A DNA stretch of 48,650 bases from contig JAKSMP010000012.1 in NCBI GenBank assembly GCA_024400505.1, forward strand, positions 1-48,650. Reading direction: 5' to 3'. The stretch is from Bacteroidales bacterium (GTDB taxonomy: Bacteria > Bacteroidota > Bacteroidia > Bacteroidales > P3). The notes beneath the pieces were generated by a model. It ran no database searches. It had not been told where the DNA came from and saw only the letters and a program-made list of their open reading frames with translations. The position numbers and the translations under genes are program-made. This document shows positions 16,768-25,087 of the stretch, in pieces (within the stretch, counting starts at the first letter, position 1; every line of letters starts with the position of its first letter).

Positions 16768-16896
16768 TAGATTGCTTGCGAATGAGAAAAAGTACAATAC
16801 ATTTGCAATTCACCAACGAAGAGCGAGTGCAGAACTGAGCTTGCTCTAGTTATGCCGAGCCGCAACAATGTCTGCAAAGCTAATCCTTATAATACA

Positions 16897-16925
16897 TTGT
16901 GTCGGATTAAAAAAATCCGACACAA
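16897..16925. terminator. Strong hairpin TTGTGTCGGATT / AATCCGACACAA
   Basis: A perfect 12-bp stem (16897-16908 with 16914-16925) with a loop of five A. A flanking U-tract is absent, so its use as an intrinsic terminator is uncertain. It lies between the ATPase and the low-GC gene islet. Confidence 0.55.
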
Positions 16926-17032
16926 CGGCAGTGGTAGAACATCCTCAGGAATCGGTTAGTAAGCACCACATTCTCCTTTCGGGAACATCCATTTAGGCTT
17001 CAATCCAATAAAACGATAACCCATATTAGTGA

Positions 17033-17569
17033 CTATACATTACACAAAGCATCAACAAACTTCTCAACATCAGATTGTGTTATACGGTGTTTCTTTTTGA
17101 AGAAAAATAGATGGCGTTCTTCGCCCTTAATCACATAGACTCGACCTTTTCTCGTATCCTTAATTTTTGCCAAAGTGTGTCCGCTATTTGTAATGTCAAA
17201 CCACTCACCAACCACAGAATAGGACTTCATGTAATCTAGAACTCTTATTGCATTCTCTTTATTACCTAACCATACTTTAAACGTACTCTTCACTGGTATC
17301 CTGCGATTAATCGCATAACGCAATTTACCAAACAGCACTCGCTGAGACTCAACAAACACAATGCAATAGTCTTCACCTTGTCGTTCATACACTTCATGAC
17401 ATAAGAGACACCGACCTGATGATACCACTCGATTATTCCATTCTGTTTTTGGCCAATGAGATGCCTCTAAATCAACCCCTCCTTTCATCAAAGGAATCCC
17501 CATGTTGAAAAGCCAGATAACCAAACCGATGACGTCCAAAACGACGACGAATCGTAGACAACCTTTCAT
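17033..17569 (-). CDS. Hypothetical protein with an N-terminal membrane anchor
   Basis: A 178-residue protein. Residues 5-30 are hydrophobic (FVVVLDVIGLVIWLFNMG) and could anchor it to the membrane; the rest looks soluble, with a CLLCHEVYE motif (two cysteines three apart) at about residue 54. No family is recognised. AT-rich codon use matches the next two genes upstream, and the 107-bp gap from them contains no clear terminator, so it may be the last gene of that unit. Confidence 0.6.
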   Translation of the reverse strand: MKGCLRFVVVLDVIGLVIWLFNMGIPLMKGGVDLEASHWPKTEWNNRVVSSGRCLLCHEVYERQGEDYCIVFVESQRVLFGKLRYAINRRIPVKSTFKVWLGNKENAIRVLDYMKSYSVVGEWFDITNSGHTLAKIKDTRKGRVYVIKGEERHLFFFKKKHRITQSDVEKFVDALCNV

Positions 17570-17676
17570 TTCCTTAAAATTTTACTTATTTCTTATAATA
17601 TGGTACTAAAATTAAAATAATAATATCAATCAGGTAGAGTATCCAATATTTTGTTTGCTTGTTTCATTCTCCAATA

Positions 17677-19062
17677 TTACATTATTAATATTTGACTATC
17701 AATCAACAAACCCTTTTGGAATTTATCAAATTCTTCATCTATCATTTGAAGAATATCACATCTTTCTTTATCGATGATGCCCATAACATATTTGTGCCTT
17801 AAATCTGGCTTTTGATAAATATTCCACTTTAATTGCTTAAAGGAATATCTAGCAAATGCCAACCATTGGGGATAATTTATCGCCAATGGGTTATGGCTAA
17901 AATACACCTTTCCTGCATTAATAGCTGCAGCTGCAGAATGAGCAACAAAAAGCATGGTGGCTAATTTAGGATTTTTCTGTCGACTCAATGAAACAGGAAT
18001 AGCCTCCTTGATTGAACATCCGTTCTTTATCCTTTTAATACTCCATGCTGTCCTAACGATCACCTCTGTTGTCATTACAGGGATTGAGGAAGAACAGAAT
18101 TGTATAAAATCATATCCTTGGTAATACATTCCTTGAACAATCTCGGCTACGGTCTGTTCTTCTTCACCAATACTTCCAAACTGCATAAGATTGAATAGTT
18201 CCATTAATGGAGCAGGCAAACCCATCGAGGTCATCAAATCTGATTTTAGATGAAGAAATTGTTTTAACAAAGCCCTATATAGCTTTGGCTCTTTTCTATC
18301 CGCATACTCAGAAATGGCCTGGACAACAATTTTTCCATTTTTATCAATTGTGGTCATTGTACCATTCATAATATCCAGAGTTCCAACAATCCAACCTAGC
18401 AAAGGGTCGTGTCCAAATTGAAGCAGCCTATGGTAATACGAAGAAAGACCTTCTACATGAATGCGTGTGTGCCTATTATCCTGAGCATCATAGGGGGTTT
18501 TGACAAATTTTTTCCCCGCAAGTTTCTCCATTTCCTCTGGAGGAAACTTCTTCTCGAAAAGTTGTCGAATATAATTTGATAATGTCCCTCCACTAATCCC
18601 AGTTGGTGAAGGACCGGGTATTCCAACCATCATAATATCCAAAGCAGCAGAAAGTATACCAGCGACGGCGCAAATAGCAACATCCATATTGTCGAGCTTA
18701 TGTATACTGTCAAAATCATCATTCAATTTGGTTATCTCCGCTTTATTTGACAGCAATTCTCCTGGAGTGAACAACTGCTCCAATTCCACATTACCCGAAA
18801 TCGTTCTATTAGCATCTTGGCACAATTGACCCCAAGATGGAATAATTAAATCTCTAGTAGAATTTGAATCACATATTTTGGCCGAAAACTTTGCTTTTCC
18901 AACTTCACCACTATACCCTAAAGAACGCAACACTTTTTCCGACTCCGAAATAGCATTATCAATAGCAGTTGTATCAAATTTGATTCCATCTAACTGCTGA
19001 TGCTGATATGCCAATATGCGGTTCAGTTGCTTTTCTTGCTCTGAATATTTATATTCTCCCAT
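17677..19062 (-). CDS. Large hypothetical protein of an AT-rich islet
   Basis: A 461-residue protein of unknown function. It is mostly soluble in character, with one hydrophobic stretch near residue 125 (AICAVAGILSAALDIMMVG) followed by GIPGPSPTGISGG. Conserved-looking blocks include HTRIHVEGLSSYYHRL and QFGHDPLLGWIVGTLDIMNG; the His-Asp pair might be a metal site, but this is speculation. The start ATG at 19062 lies 6 bp after the stop of the glycine-zipper gene, so the two are co-transcribed and likely act together. Codon use is AT-rich compared with core genes. Confidence 0.7.
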   Translation of the reverse strand: MGEYKYSEQEKQLNRILAYQHQQLDGIKFDTTAIDNAISESEKVLRSLGYSGEVGKAKFSAKICDSNSTRDLIIPSWGQLCQDANRTISGNVELEQLFTPGELLSNKAEITKLNDDFDSIHKLDNMDVAICAVAGILSAALDIMMVGIPGPSPTGISGGTLSNYIRQLFEKKFPPEEMEKLAGKKFVKTPYDAQDNRHTRIHVEGLSSYYHRLLQFGHDPLLGWIVGTLDIMNGTMTTIDKNGKIVVQAISEYADRKEPKLYRALLKQFLHLKSDLMTSMGLPAPLMELFNLMQFGSIGEEEQTVAEIVQGMYYQGYDFIQFCSSSIPVMTTEVIVRTAWSIKRIKNGCSIKEAIPVSLSRQKNPKLATMLFVAHSAAAAINAGKVYFSHNPLAINYPQWLAFARYSFKQLKWNIYQKPDLRHKYVMGIIDKERCDILQMIDEEFDKFQKGLLIDSQILIM

Positions 19063-19068
19063 ATTGCC

Positions 19069-19596
19069 TTAGCGATTAATATCAGCTTGAAGGTCAACAA
19101 TGGCTCTCCTTAATAATTCATTAAGGTTTGTCAAGTACGATATGCGCTCCTGACTGAGTTTAGATCTATTTTGAAGCATATTGATAATGGCTTGCTGCTT
19201 TTGGAGTGCAAGGTTATATAGTCGATGCTTCTCTTCTTTTAATTTTTTTTCTTTTGAATTGTGAATTACGGCATAACCAACACAACCCAAAACAGCAACA
19301 GGAGCAGCTAATACACCTATACCAGCAACCATGCCCCCACCCACTATTGATCCAGCTGCTGCCAAACCAGAAGTGATACCAGCAGCGGATAATCCAACAA
19401 CCGAACCGCCAAAGTACAATGCTGCAAAACCACCAGCACCTCCAATTACAGCACCTCCAACAGCACCCAATACTTCCGGAATATCACTTGTCGCAATAGT
19501 TCTTTCTGGTTCTTTCATTGCAGCAGAAGCTTCATTTATAACCTTTTGCACACTCTCTAAAGAATCTAGAGATTTAAAATTGTCATTTTTTGCCAT
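19069..19596 (-). CDS. Glycine-zipper membrane protein
   Basis: A 175-residue protein from the ATG at 19596; a TTG at 19614 is in frame but weaker. Residues ~30-105 are very rich in Gly and Ala with repeated GxxxG spacing (GGAVIGGAGGF, GSIVGGGMVAGIG), a pattern that lets helices pack tightly in membranes and form oligomers or pores. After it comes a charged helix (SKEKKLKEEKHRLYNL) predicted as a coiled coil to the end. It pairs with the larger gene just downstream. Such proteins can be pore-forming effectors, but this is inference from composition only. Confidence 0.7.
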   Translation of the reverse strand: MAKNDNFKSLDSLESVQKVINEASAAMKEPERTIATSDIPEVLGAVGGAVIGGAGGFAALYFGGSVVGLSAAGITSGLAAAGSIVGGGMVAGIGVLAAPVAVLGCVGYAVIHNSKEKKLKEEKHRLYNLALQKQQAIINMLQNRSKLSQERISYLTNLNELLRRAIVDLQADINR

Positions 19597-19805
19597 AACG
19601 TTATTTTTTGACAATAATCATACTTGAATTCATTCCATTAGTTTTATACTCATTGGTATTAACACGTTAATAATCAATATTTGCTGTTGGTACAGCTTAA
19701 TAAATGCTGCCTTATGCATCTGTAAGCCAAAACAGGCATCAATGAATAGTATTTTGACACCACTATCCTAATTGAATCAAATATCGATTTTCCCATTATG
19801 ATATA

Positions 19806-20192
19806 TCAATATCCGTTCGGAGCAACCTCAAGGATGATGTTCGAGGGGTCGAAATAGATGTCTTGGAGGACTACTTGTTCAAGGACAGGAGCAATCTCAG
19901 AATTCTTGTCCAAAGCAAGGCGGAGTTGCTGATTAGGCAGAACTTCAAGCATGGCACCAATTTTATCCTTAAAGGTATTGAGGATAGGTCCAACTGCTTT
20001 CTCAACGAGGAAACCGCCACTGTAGGACAGCAAAACACTGGTGTTACTAACTTTCTCAACTGCCACATCAAGTTTGACAAGTCCATAAGCCAGATGAGCT
20101 CTGCATTGGCTGACATAGCTGACAGACAAGTTCTGCCCAGATAACTTTTTGAGCATGAACTGTAGTTCGGAATAAGAGATGTTTGCCTTCAT
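19806..20192 (-). CDS. Unrecognised protein, possibly a remnant
   Basis: A 128-residue frame from the ATG at 20192, beginning MKANISYSELQFMLKKLSG and ending LEVAPNGY. No signal peptide or membrane segment is seen. Its upstream codons stay open until TAA at 20235-20237 without a better start, so it may be the C-terminal part of an older, longer protein. The beta-type pattern of the middle might suggest a lipid-binding fold, but that is weak. A TATATTTG box at 20488-20495 on the same strand lies far upstream within an inverted-repeat element. Confidence 0.4.
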   Translation of the reverse strand: MKANISYSELQFMLKKLSGQNLSVSYVSQCRAHLAYGLVKLDVAVEKVSNTSVLLSYSGGFLVEKAVGPILNTFKDKIGAMLEVLPNQQLRLALDKNSEIAPVLEQVVLQDIYFDPSNIILEVAPNGY

Positions 20193-20374
20193 CTTGTTTA
20201 CCAAAGCCAACAGAGTTCCCCAGTCGGCGATTAATTATACAAAGAAAGCATAGAACTCGGTTGTCTCGTTCTATCACTTAGAAGGTATCGCCAAACACCT
20301 CGACAAAATAAAACGGTAGAAACTTATCCTATGCTTAACGATATGTAGGGGTATGAAAACCAATACATACAAGC

Positions 20375-20522
20375 AAAAGGCATCAGTATCAAGTTCATTG
20401 TCTAAATTTTGGCGAATTTTTCTAAGTTGAACTATACAAATGCTTTCGTAGCAGTTACCGCACTACTCTTGTGCGATAATTCAATTGCAAATATACGCAT
20501 TTTTTTGATACTAATGCCTTTT
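20375..20522. mobile_element. 148-bp MITE-like element with 18-bp inverted ends
   Basis: AAAAGGCATCAGTATCAA (20375-20392) and TTGATACTAATGCCTTTT (20505-20522) are inverted repeats with 17 of 18 matches. The 112 bp between them contain no gene but include TATATTTG on the minus strand at 20488-20495. A target duplication was not identified. The size and ends fit a non-autonomous element; alternatives are an operator pair or an IS relic. Confidence 0.6.
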
Positions 20523-20619
20523 TGAGGAAAAGTTTCTTCTTGTACTCGGTTTTGAGTCTTAAGATTTGGCATAATGGGTATTCAAGCACGTCATTACCGC
20601 TACTTAAGGCTTGGCTGAG

Positions 20620-20659
20620 GCTTAACTTAGGACCAAACAGAAGCTTAACTTAGGACCAA
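20620..20659 (+). repeat. 17-bp direct repeat GCTTAACTTAGGACCAA
   Basis: Copies at 20620-20636 and 20643-20659 are identical, with 6 bp between them. The related GCCTTAAGTTATGATC follows. There is no gene around it; origin unknown. Confidence 0.75.
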
Positions 20660-20833
20660 CCCTTGCCTTAAGTTATGATCAGACGAGGGGCTAAGCAATG
20701 ATTTGAATCTGCTTTGAGCAATGAGCAGACGCCAGTTTCCTTAGCCTCAGGAAATACATTTGGGAAACAGGTACTTACACAACCACCTGTTGATTTTAGG
20801 ATTTACTTCAGAAACGCCATGTTTTTTTGCAAG

Positions 20834-20921
20834 GAGATATATGGTTTACGACAGGGATGTATGGGGTTGCTCGCAGGGAAGCATGGGGTTGTCGAGCGTG
20901 AGATATATGGTTCCTTGGGAA
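20834..20921 (+). repeat. Four degenerate 22-bp units in gene-free DNA
   Basis: Units begin at 20834, 20856, 20878 and 20900, all 22 bp apart, with the core ATATGG/ATGGGGTTG in each. On the minus strand they read as KPYISLQ/NPIHPC/TTPCF-like peptides, a recurring tail motif seen in short Bacteroidetes ORFs. No start or stop supports a real gene here; a repeat relic is the more cautious reading. Confidence 0.6.
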
Positions 20922-20924
20922 GGT

Positions 20925-21066
20925 AGGTGGCGAAAAGGATTTGGCTGTAGTGAACGAATTTCAGCGTTACCAATCTAGCTATGTAGGTATAGATGCTGAT
21001 GATTTGGCAAAGATGTTCATAGCAGGGAATGAGTTGATTGACATTGACCATTGTGTGCCCCTCTGA
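20925..21066 (+). pseudogene. C-terminal remnant of a degraded gene
   Basis: A plausible coding stretch without a start reads GGEKDLAVVNEFQRYQSS, then YVGIDADDLAKMFIAGNE and LIDIDHCVPL, ending at TGA 21064-21066. The high density of charged and structured residues suggests real coding origin, but the upstream part is missing. A hairpin, GTGCCC(C)TCT/AGAGGGCAC, overlaps the stop (21055-21076). No family recognised. Confidence 0.35.
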
Positions 21067-21136
21067 TAGAGGGCACTAATCTGCGTGTGATTATGCTATG
21101 CCAATAATTGACGGCCACATGGGCCGAATGAGCAAT

Positions 21137-21168
21137 AAAAAAGGTGCCAAACTGGTGGCACCTTTTTT
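21137..21168. terminator. Strong bidirectional terminator after frdB
   Basis: AAAAAAGGTGCCA (21137-21149) and TGGCACCTTTTTT (21156-21168) form a perfect 13-bp stem with a 6-nt loop. The A and T flanks provide a U-tract both ways. On the minus strand it lies directly after the frdB stop, ending the frdCAB transcript. Confidence 0.9.
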
Positions 21169-21186
21169 ATTAGGAACAAGCAGGGC

Positions 21187-21948
21187 TTAATTGTCTTTGC
21201 GGTCGCGGCCAAAGAGAGAGCCGATCCACTGACGATTGAGGCGAGCGATGTTCTGACGCTTGATTTGCTTGGGACATTCTGCTTCGCAAGCGTAGGTGTT
21301 GGTGCAAGCACCAAAACCGAGTTCGTCCATCTTGCAGACCATCTTCTGCACACGGTCGGCAGCTTCGACCTGGCCCTGAGGAAGGAGGGCGAGGTGGCTG
21401 ACCTTGGCAGAGACGAAGAGCATGGCAGAAGCATTCTTACAAGCAGCTACGCAAGCACCGCAACCGATGCAAGCAGCAGCATCCATAGCCTGGTCGGCTT
21501 TGTGCTTGGGAATGAGGATGGAGTTGGCATCGGGCACGCCACCAGTGGTGGTGCTGACATAACCGCCAGCCTGGATAATCTTGTCGAAAGCAGTACGGTC
21601 AACTACGAGGTCGCGGATGACGGGGAATGCTTTGGCACGCCAAGGCTCAATCCAGATATCTTCACCATCGGTGAATTTGCGCATGTGGAGCTGGCAGGTG
21701 GTGATACCATCGTCATTGCCGTGAGGACGACCATTGATATAGAGGCCACACATACCGCAGATACCTTCGCGACAGTCGTTGTCGAAGCATACGGGATGGG
21801 TGATGTGGTCGTTGAGCAGCTGCTCGTTGAGGATGTCGAGCATCTCAAGGAAGGAGCACTCGGCAGAGATATTATCTACATTATAGGTCTCGAAATGTCC
21901 TTTGGCATGGGCATTTTCTTGACGCCAGATATGAAGTGTAAATTTCAT
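21187..21948 (-). CDS. frdB: Fumarate reductase / succinate dehydrogenase iron-sulfur subunit
   Basis: A 253-residue subunit that carries electrons between the quinone site and the flavin. The N-terminal 2Fe-2S cysteines are Cys59, Cys64, Cys67 ([12 protein letters not shown]) and Cys85. C-terminal clusters are bound by [11 protein letters not shown] and by [13 protein letters not shown], whose last Cys is followed by Pro. It follows frdA by 66 bp and ends before a strong terminator. In this anaerobic lineage it works mainly as quinol:fumarate reductase. Confidence 0.95.
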   Translation of the reverse strand: MKFTLHIWRQENAHAKGHFETYNVDNISAECSFLEMLDILNEQLLNDHITHPVCFDNDCREGICGMCGLYINGRPHGNDDGITTCQLHMRKFTDGEDIWIEPWRAKAFPVIRDLVVDRTAFDKIIQAGGYVSTTTGGVPDANSILIPKHKADQAMDAAACIGCGACVAACKNASAMLFVSAKVSHLALLPQGQVEAADRVQKMVCKMDELGFGACTNTYACEAECPKQIKRQNIARLNRQWIGSLFGRDRKDN

Positions 21949-22014
21949 AATTCTATGGGTTTTGAAGTATTGAGGTTAAGGAATGGGAGAATAGACTCAT
22001 TCCAAACTTCATGA

Positions 22015-23961
22015 CTATTTATAATTACGTTTAGCAATAGTGATGTATTCGTACTTGAGGTCTTCCTTGCTCATGACTTCTTCCACGTCGTGGCCCTGGT
22101 ATTCCCATGCGCCAACATACATGAAGTTCTGGTCGTCGCGCTGAGTCTCGCCGTCCTCGGTCTGGTGCTCGGTACGGAAGTGACCACCGCAAGACTCCTC
22201 GCGATGCATAGCGTCGGAGATCATGAGTTTGGCCAGTTCAAAGTAGTCTGCCAAACGATAGCACTTCTCAAGTTCGGGGTTGAACTCTTCAGCCTTGCCG
22301 GGAACACAGACCTCTTTCCAGAAGCGGGCTTCGAGTGCGGCCACTTCTTTCTTAGCGGTGTTGAGGCTCTCGACATTACGAGCCATACCCACATACTCCC
22401 ACATAATATGACCAAGTGCTTTGTGGAAATGGTCAACAGTATGTTTCTCGGTGGCGTTCTGGCCAATTTCGAGGAACTTGTTCATGCGGTCGCGAACTTC
22501 GGCCTCGGCCTTGTCGAACTCGGGAGTGTCGGCAGAAATCTTGCCCACATAAATCTGGTCGGAGAGATAGTTCTGCATGGTGTAGGGAAGCACGAAGTAA
22601 CCATCGGCAAGACCCTGCATAAGTGCAGAAGCGCCAAGACGGTTGGCACCATGGTCGGAGAAGTTGGCTTCACCAGCTGCGAACAGGCCAGGGATGGTGG
22701 TCTGCAGTTCGTAGTCAACCCAAAGGCCACCCATGGTGTAGTGGATAGCAGGATAGATCATCATAGGAGTCTCGTAGGGATTGTCGGCGGTGATCTTCTC
22801 ATACATCTGGAAGAGGTTGCCATAACGAGCCTCAACAACATCACGACCCAAACGCTGGATAGCATCAGCAAAGTCGAGATAAACAGCCAAACCGGTACCT
22901 ACACCGTAGCCAGCATCGCAACGCTCTTTGGCAGCGCGGGAAGCCACATCGCGGGGAACGAGGTTACCGAAAGCAGGATAACGACGCTCGAGATAGTAGT
23001 CGCGATCTTCTTCGGGGATATCGGTGGGTTTGAGTTTCTTGGCACGGATAGCTTCAGCATCCTCTTTCTTCTTGGGCACCCAGATACGACCATCGTTGCG
23101 GAGAGATTCGCTCATGAGGGTGAGCTTGGACTGATAGTCGCCATGCACGGGAATGCAGGTGGGGTGAATCTGGACGTAGCAAGGATTTGCAAAGAGAGCA
23201 CCTTTCTTGTGGCACTGCCAAGCGGCGGAACCGTTGGAGTTCATAGCATTGGTGGAGAGGTAATAAATATTGCCATAACCGCCAGAAGCCACTACTACTG
23301 CATGAGCAGCATAGCGCTCAAGTTCGCCAGTGACGAGGTTGCGGGTGATGATACCACGAGCACGGCCATCAACCACGACGAGATCCATCATCTCATGACG
23401 TTCATGAAGTTTAACGCTGCCACGAGCAATCTCACGGCTGAGTGCGCTATAGGCACCAAGGAGGAGCTGCTGACCGGTTTGACCGCGGGCGTAGAAGGTT
23501 CGGCTTACTTGTGCACCACCGAAAGAACGGTTGTCGAGAGTTCCACCGTAATCGCGAGCGAAAGGAACACCCTGAGCTACGCACTGGTCGATAATGTTGT
23601 TGGATACTTCGGCGAGACGATAAACGTTAGCTTCGCGAGCACGATAGTCGCCACCCTTGATAGTATCATAGAAAAGACGATAAATGGAGTCGCCATCATT
23701 CTGATAGTTCTTGGCAGCATTGATACCACCCTGTGCTGCGATGGAGTGAGCACGACGGGGAGAATCCTGGATGCAGAAAATATCAACATTGAAGCCCATG
23801 GCACCGAGAGAAGCGGCTGCAGAAGCACCAGCGAGACCGGTACCAACTACAATAACGTTGATCTTGCGCTTGTTGGCGGGGTTCACCAGTTTCTGGTGAG
23901 CCTTATAATTGGTCCATTTTTCGGAAAGAGGACCTTCGGGTATTTTGGAATCTAATTTCAT
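22015..23961 (-). CDS. frdA: Fumarate reductase / succinate dehydrogenase flavoprotein subunit
   Basis: A 648-residue catalytic subunit that interconverts fumarate and succinate. The dinucleotide fold is [33 protein letters not shown] carries the His (about His72) to which FAD is attached covalently. Active-site blocks are [11 protein letters not shown], the GAANRLG-type [19 protein letters not shown], and [14 protein letters not shown]. Length fits the B-type enzymes of Bacteroidetes. It is the middle gene of frdCAB, 71 bp after frdC and 66 bp before frdB. Loose spacing suggests the same operon. Confidence 0.96.
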   Translation of the reverse strand: MKLDSKIPEGPLSEKWTNYKAHQKLVNPANKRKINVIVVGTGLAGASAAASLGAMGFNVDIFCIQDSPRRAHSIAAQGGINAAKNYQNDGDSIYRLFYDTIKGGDYRAREANVYRLAEVSNNIIDQCVAQGVPFARDYGGTLDNRSFGGAQVSRTFYARGQTGQQLLLGAYSALSREIARGSVKLHERHEMMDLVVVDGRARGIITRNLVTGELERYAAHAVVVASGGYGNIYYLSTNAMNSNGSAAWQCHKKGALFANPCYVQIHPTCIPVHGDYQSKLTLMSESLRNDGRIWVPKKKEDAEAIRAKKLKPTDIPEEDRDYYLERRYPAFGNLVPRDVASRAAKERCDAGYGVGTGLAVYLDFADAIQRLGRDVVEARYGNLFQMYEKITADNPYETPMMIYPAIHYTMGGLWVDYELQTTIPGLFAAGEANFSDHGANRLGASALMQGLADGYFVLPYTMQNYLSDQIYVGKISADTPEFDKAEAEVRDRMNKFLEIGQNATEKHTVDHFHKALGHIMWEYVGMARNVESLNTAKKEVAALEARFWKEVCVPGKAEEFNPELEKCYRLADYFELAKLMISDAMHREESCGGHFRTEHQTEDGETQRDDQNFMYVGAWEYQGHDVEEVMSKEDLKYEYITIAKRNYK

Positions 23962-24032
23962 GGTTTTATCTTGTTATAAGTTTTACTAGAATCTCTAAGG
24001 TTTCCCCCAGATTTTCTAGATAAATCTAGTGA

Positions 24033-24995
24033 TTAGAAGCCGAGGAAAACTAAGATGGCAACGGCAGCGAAAATGAGGCAAACAGTCCATGCATAGATCT
24101 GAGCTATCATTTCAATTGCGCGATTGTATTTGTAGTTGTTCAAGCCCAGGGTTTGGAATGCGGATGCGAAAGCATGACGCAGATGGAACCAAACAACAAC
24201 GAAGAAAATGAGATAGATAATAACCATAATAGGGTTGTGGAACTTCTCACGAGCCATGGAATAGAAATCGGGCTCGGCAGTGCCTTTGCCAAAGGTGGCA
24301 TTGATAGCATCTCTCTCTTCCTTACTGAGATTCTTGAAATACTTATGATTCTCAGCAACTTTGGTAGGATCATTAATCATATTGACAATGGGAGCGATCT
24401 CACGGAATTTGGCCATCTGCTGATTGAATTCCTCAATCTGAGCGGGCTCGAGCTGATCTTTGAATTGCTCAAGCTGCTGTTCGTTGGTGGCAATGAAATC
24501 TTCGGGAGTGCACTGATACTGGTTGCAAGCCTGTGCAAGCTGAGCAACATCGCGATTGTCCTGAAGTTCCTCGACCTTGACCATATACTGACCCTTAACA
24601 AATCCGAGTTTTACGAAATAGAAATCGCAGAAGTGGACAATGAGCAGAACCAGAATAAGGATACCGGTCCAAATCATAAGCTTAGAACCAGTGTGGGTCT
24701 TGGTTTTGCTGGGCTGGTGATAACGCTCACTACCACGAGCAATACGATTGGTGAACCACAACCAAAGGGTGAGGAGGATGTGAAGGAGGATAGAACCAAT
24801 AAGTACTACCTCGAAACATTTAACGATCCAGTTGGTGCCCATAAAATGGCAGAAAGCGCTGTACCAAGCACCATCGTCGTGACGAAGGACACACAAGTTT
24901 GCACAAGCATGGAACAGCAAGAAGATAAGCAAGAAACTGCCGAGCAGTGCCACACAAATCTTCTTGGTGATGGAATGGATTTTGGGTAAATTCAT
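24033..24995 (-). CDS. frdC: Fumarate reductase cytochrome b subunit with a long inserted loop
   Basis: A 320-residue membrane subunit, five hydrophobic segments near residues 15-35, 60-82, 107-128, 256-277 and 296-318. Candidate haem ligands are His29, His72, His121 and His271 or His274. It anchors FrdAB and passes electrons from menaquinol. Family members I know are about 200-250 residues long; here residues ~140-243, between the third and fourth segments, form a polar insertion rich in Gln and Glu (NEQQLEQFKDQLEPAQIEEF). The same frame continues on both sides, so this is a real insertion rather than a frameshift. Confidence 0.9.
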   Translation of the reverse strand: MNLPKIHSITKKICVALLGSFLLIFLLFHACANLCVLRHDDGAWYSAFCHFMGTNWIVKCFEVVLIGSILLHILLTLWLWFTNRIARGSERYHQPSKTKTHTGSKLMIWTGILILVLLIVHFCDFYFVKLGFVKGQYMVKVEELQDNRDVAQLAQACNQYQCTPEDFIATNEQQLEQFKDQLEPAQIEEFNQQMAKFREIAPIVNMINDPTKVAENHKYFKNLSKEERDAINATFGKGTAEPDFYSMAREKFHNPIMVIIYLIFFVVVWFHLRHAFASAFQTLGLNNYKYNRAIEMIAQIYAWTVCLIFAAVAILVFLGF

Positions 24996-25041
24996 TTTTT
25001 TATTGTTTAAAATTAATTATTCTTTAATAATTTGTAATATT

Positions 25042-25075
25042 GAGCCTAGCCTGGTCCACGACCAGACCTAGGCTC
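25042..25075. terminator. Hairpin between the nqr operon and frdC
   Basis: GAGCCTAG-CTGGTC pairs with GACCAG-CTAGGCTC with a small bulge and a short loop. It follows the nqrF stop on the minus strand and precedes frdC. The U-tract is poor, so read-through into frdCAB may occur. Confidence 0.6.
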
Positions 25076-25087
25076 ATAACAAAGGCA

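Noticed and set aside
22090..23955. 621-residue open frame opposite frdA
   Set aside because: Shadow of a highly biased gene; no start context and no recognisable domain.
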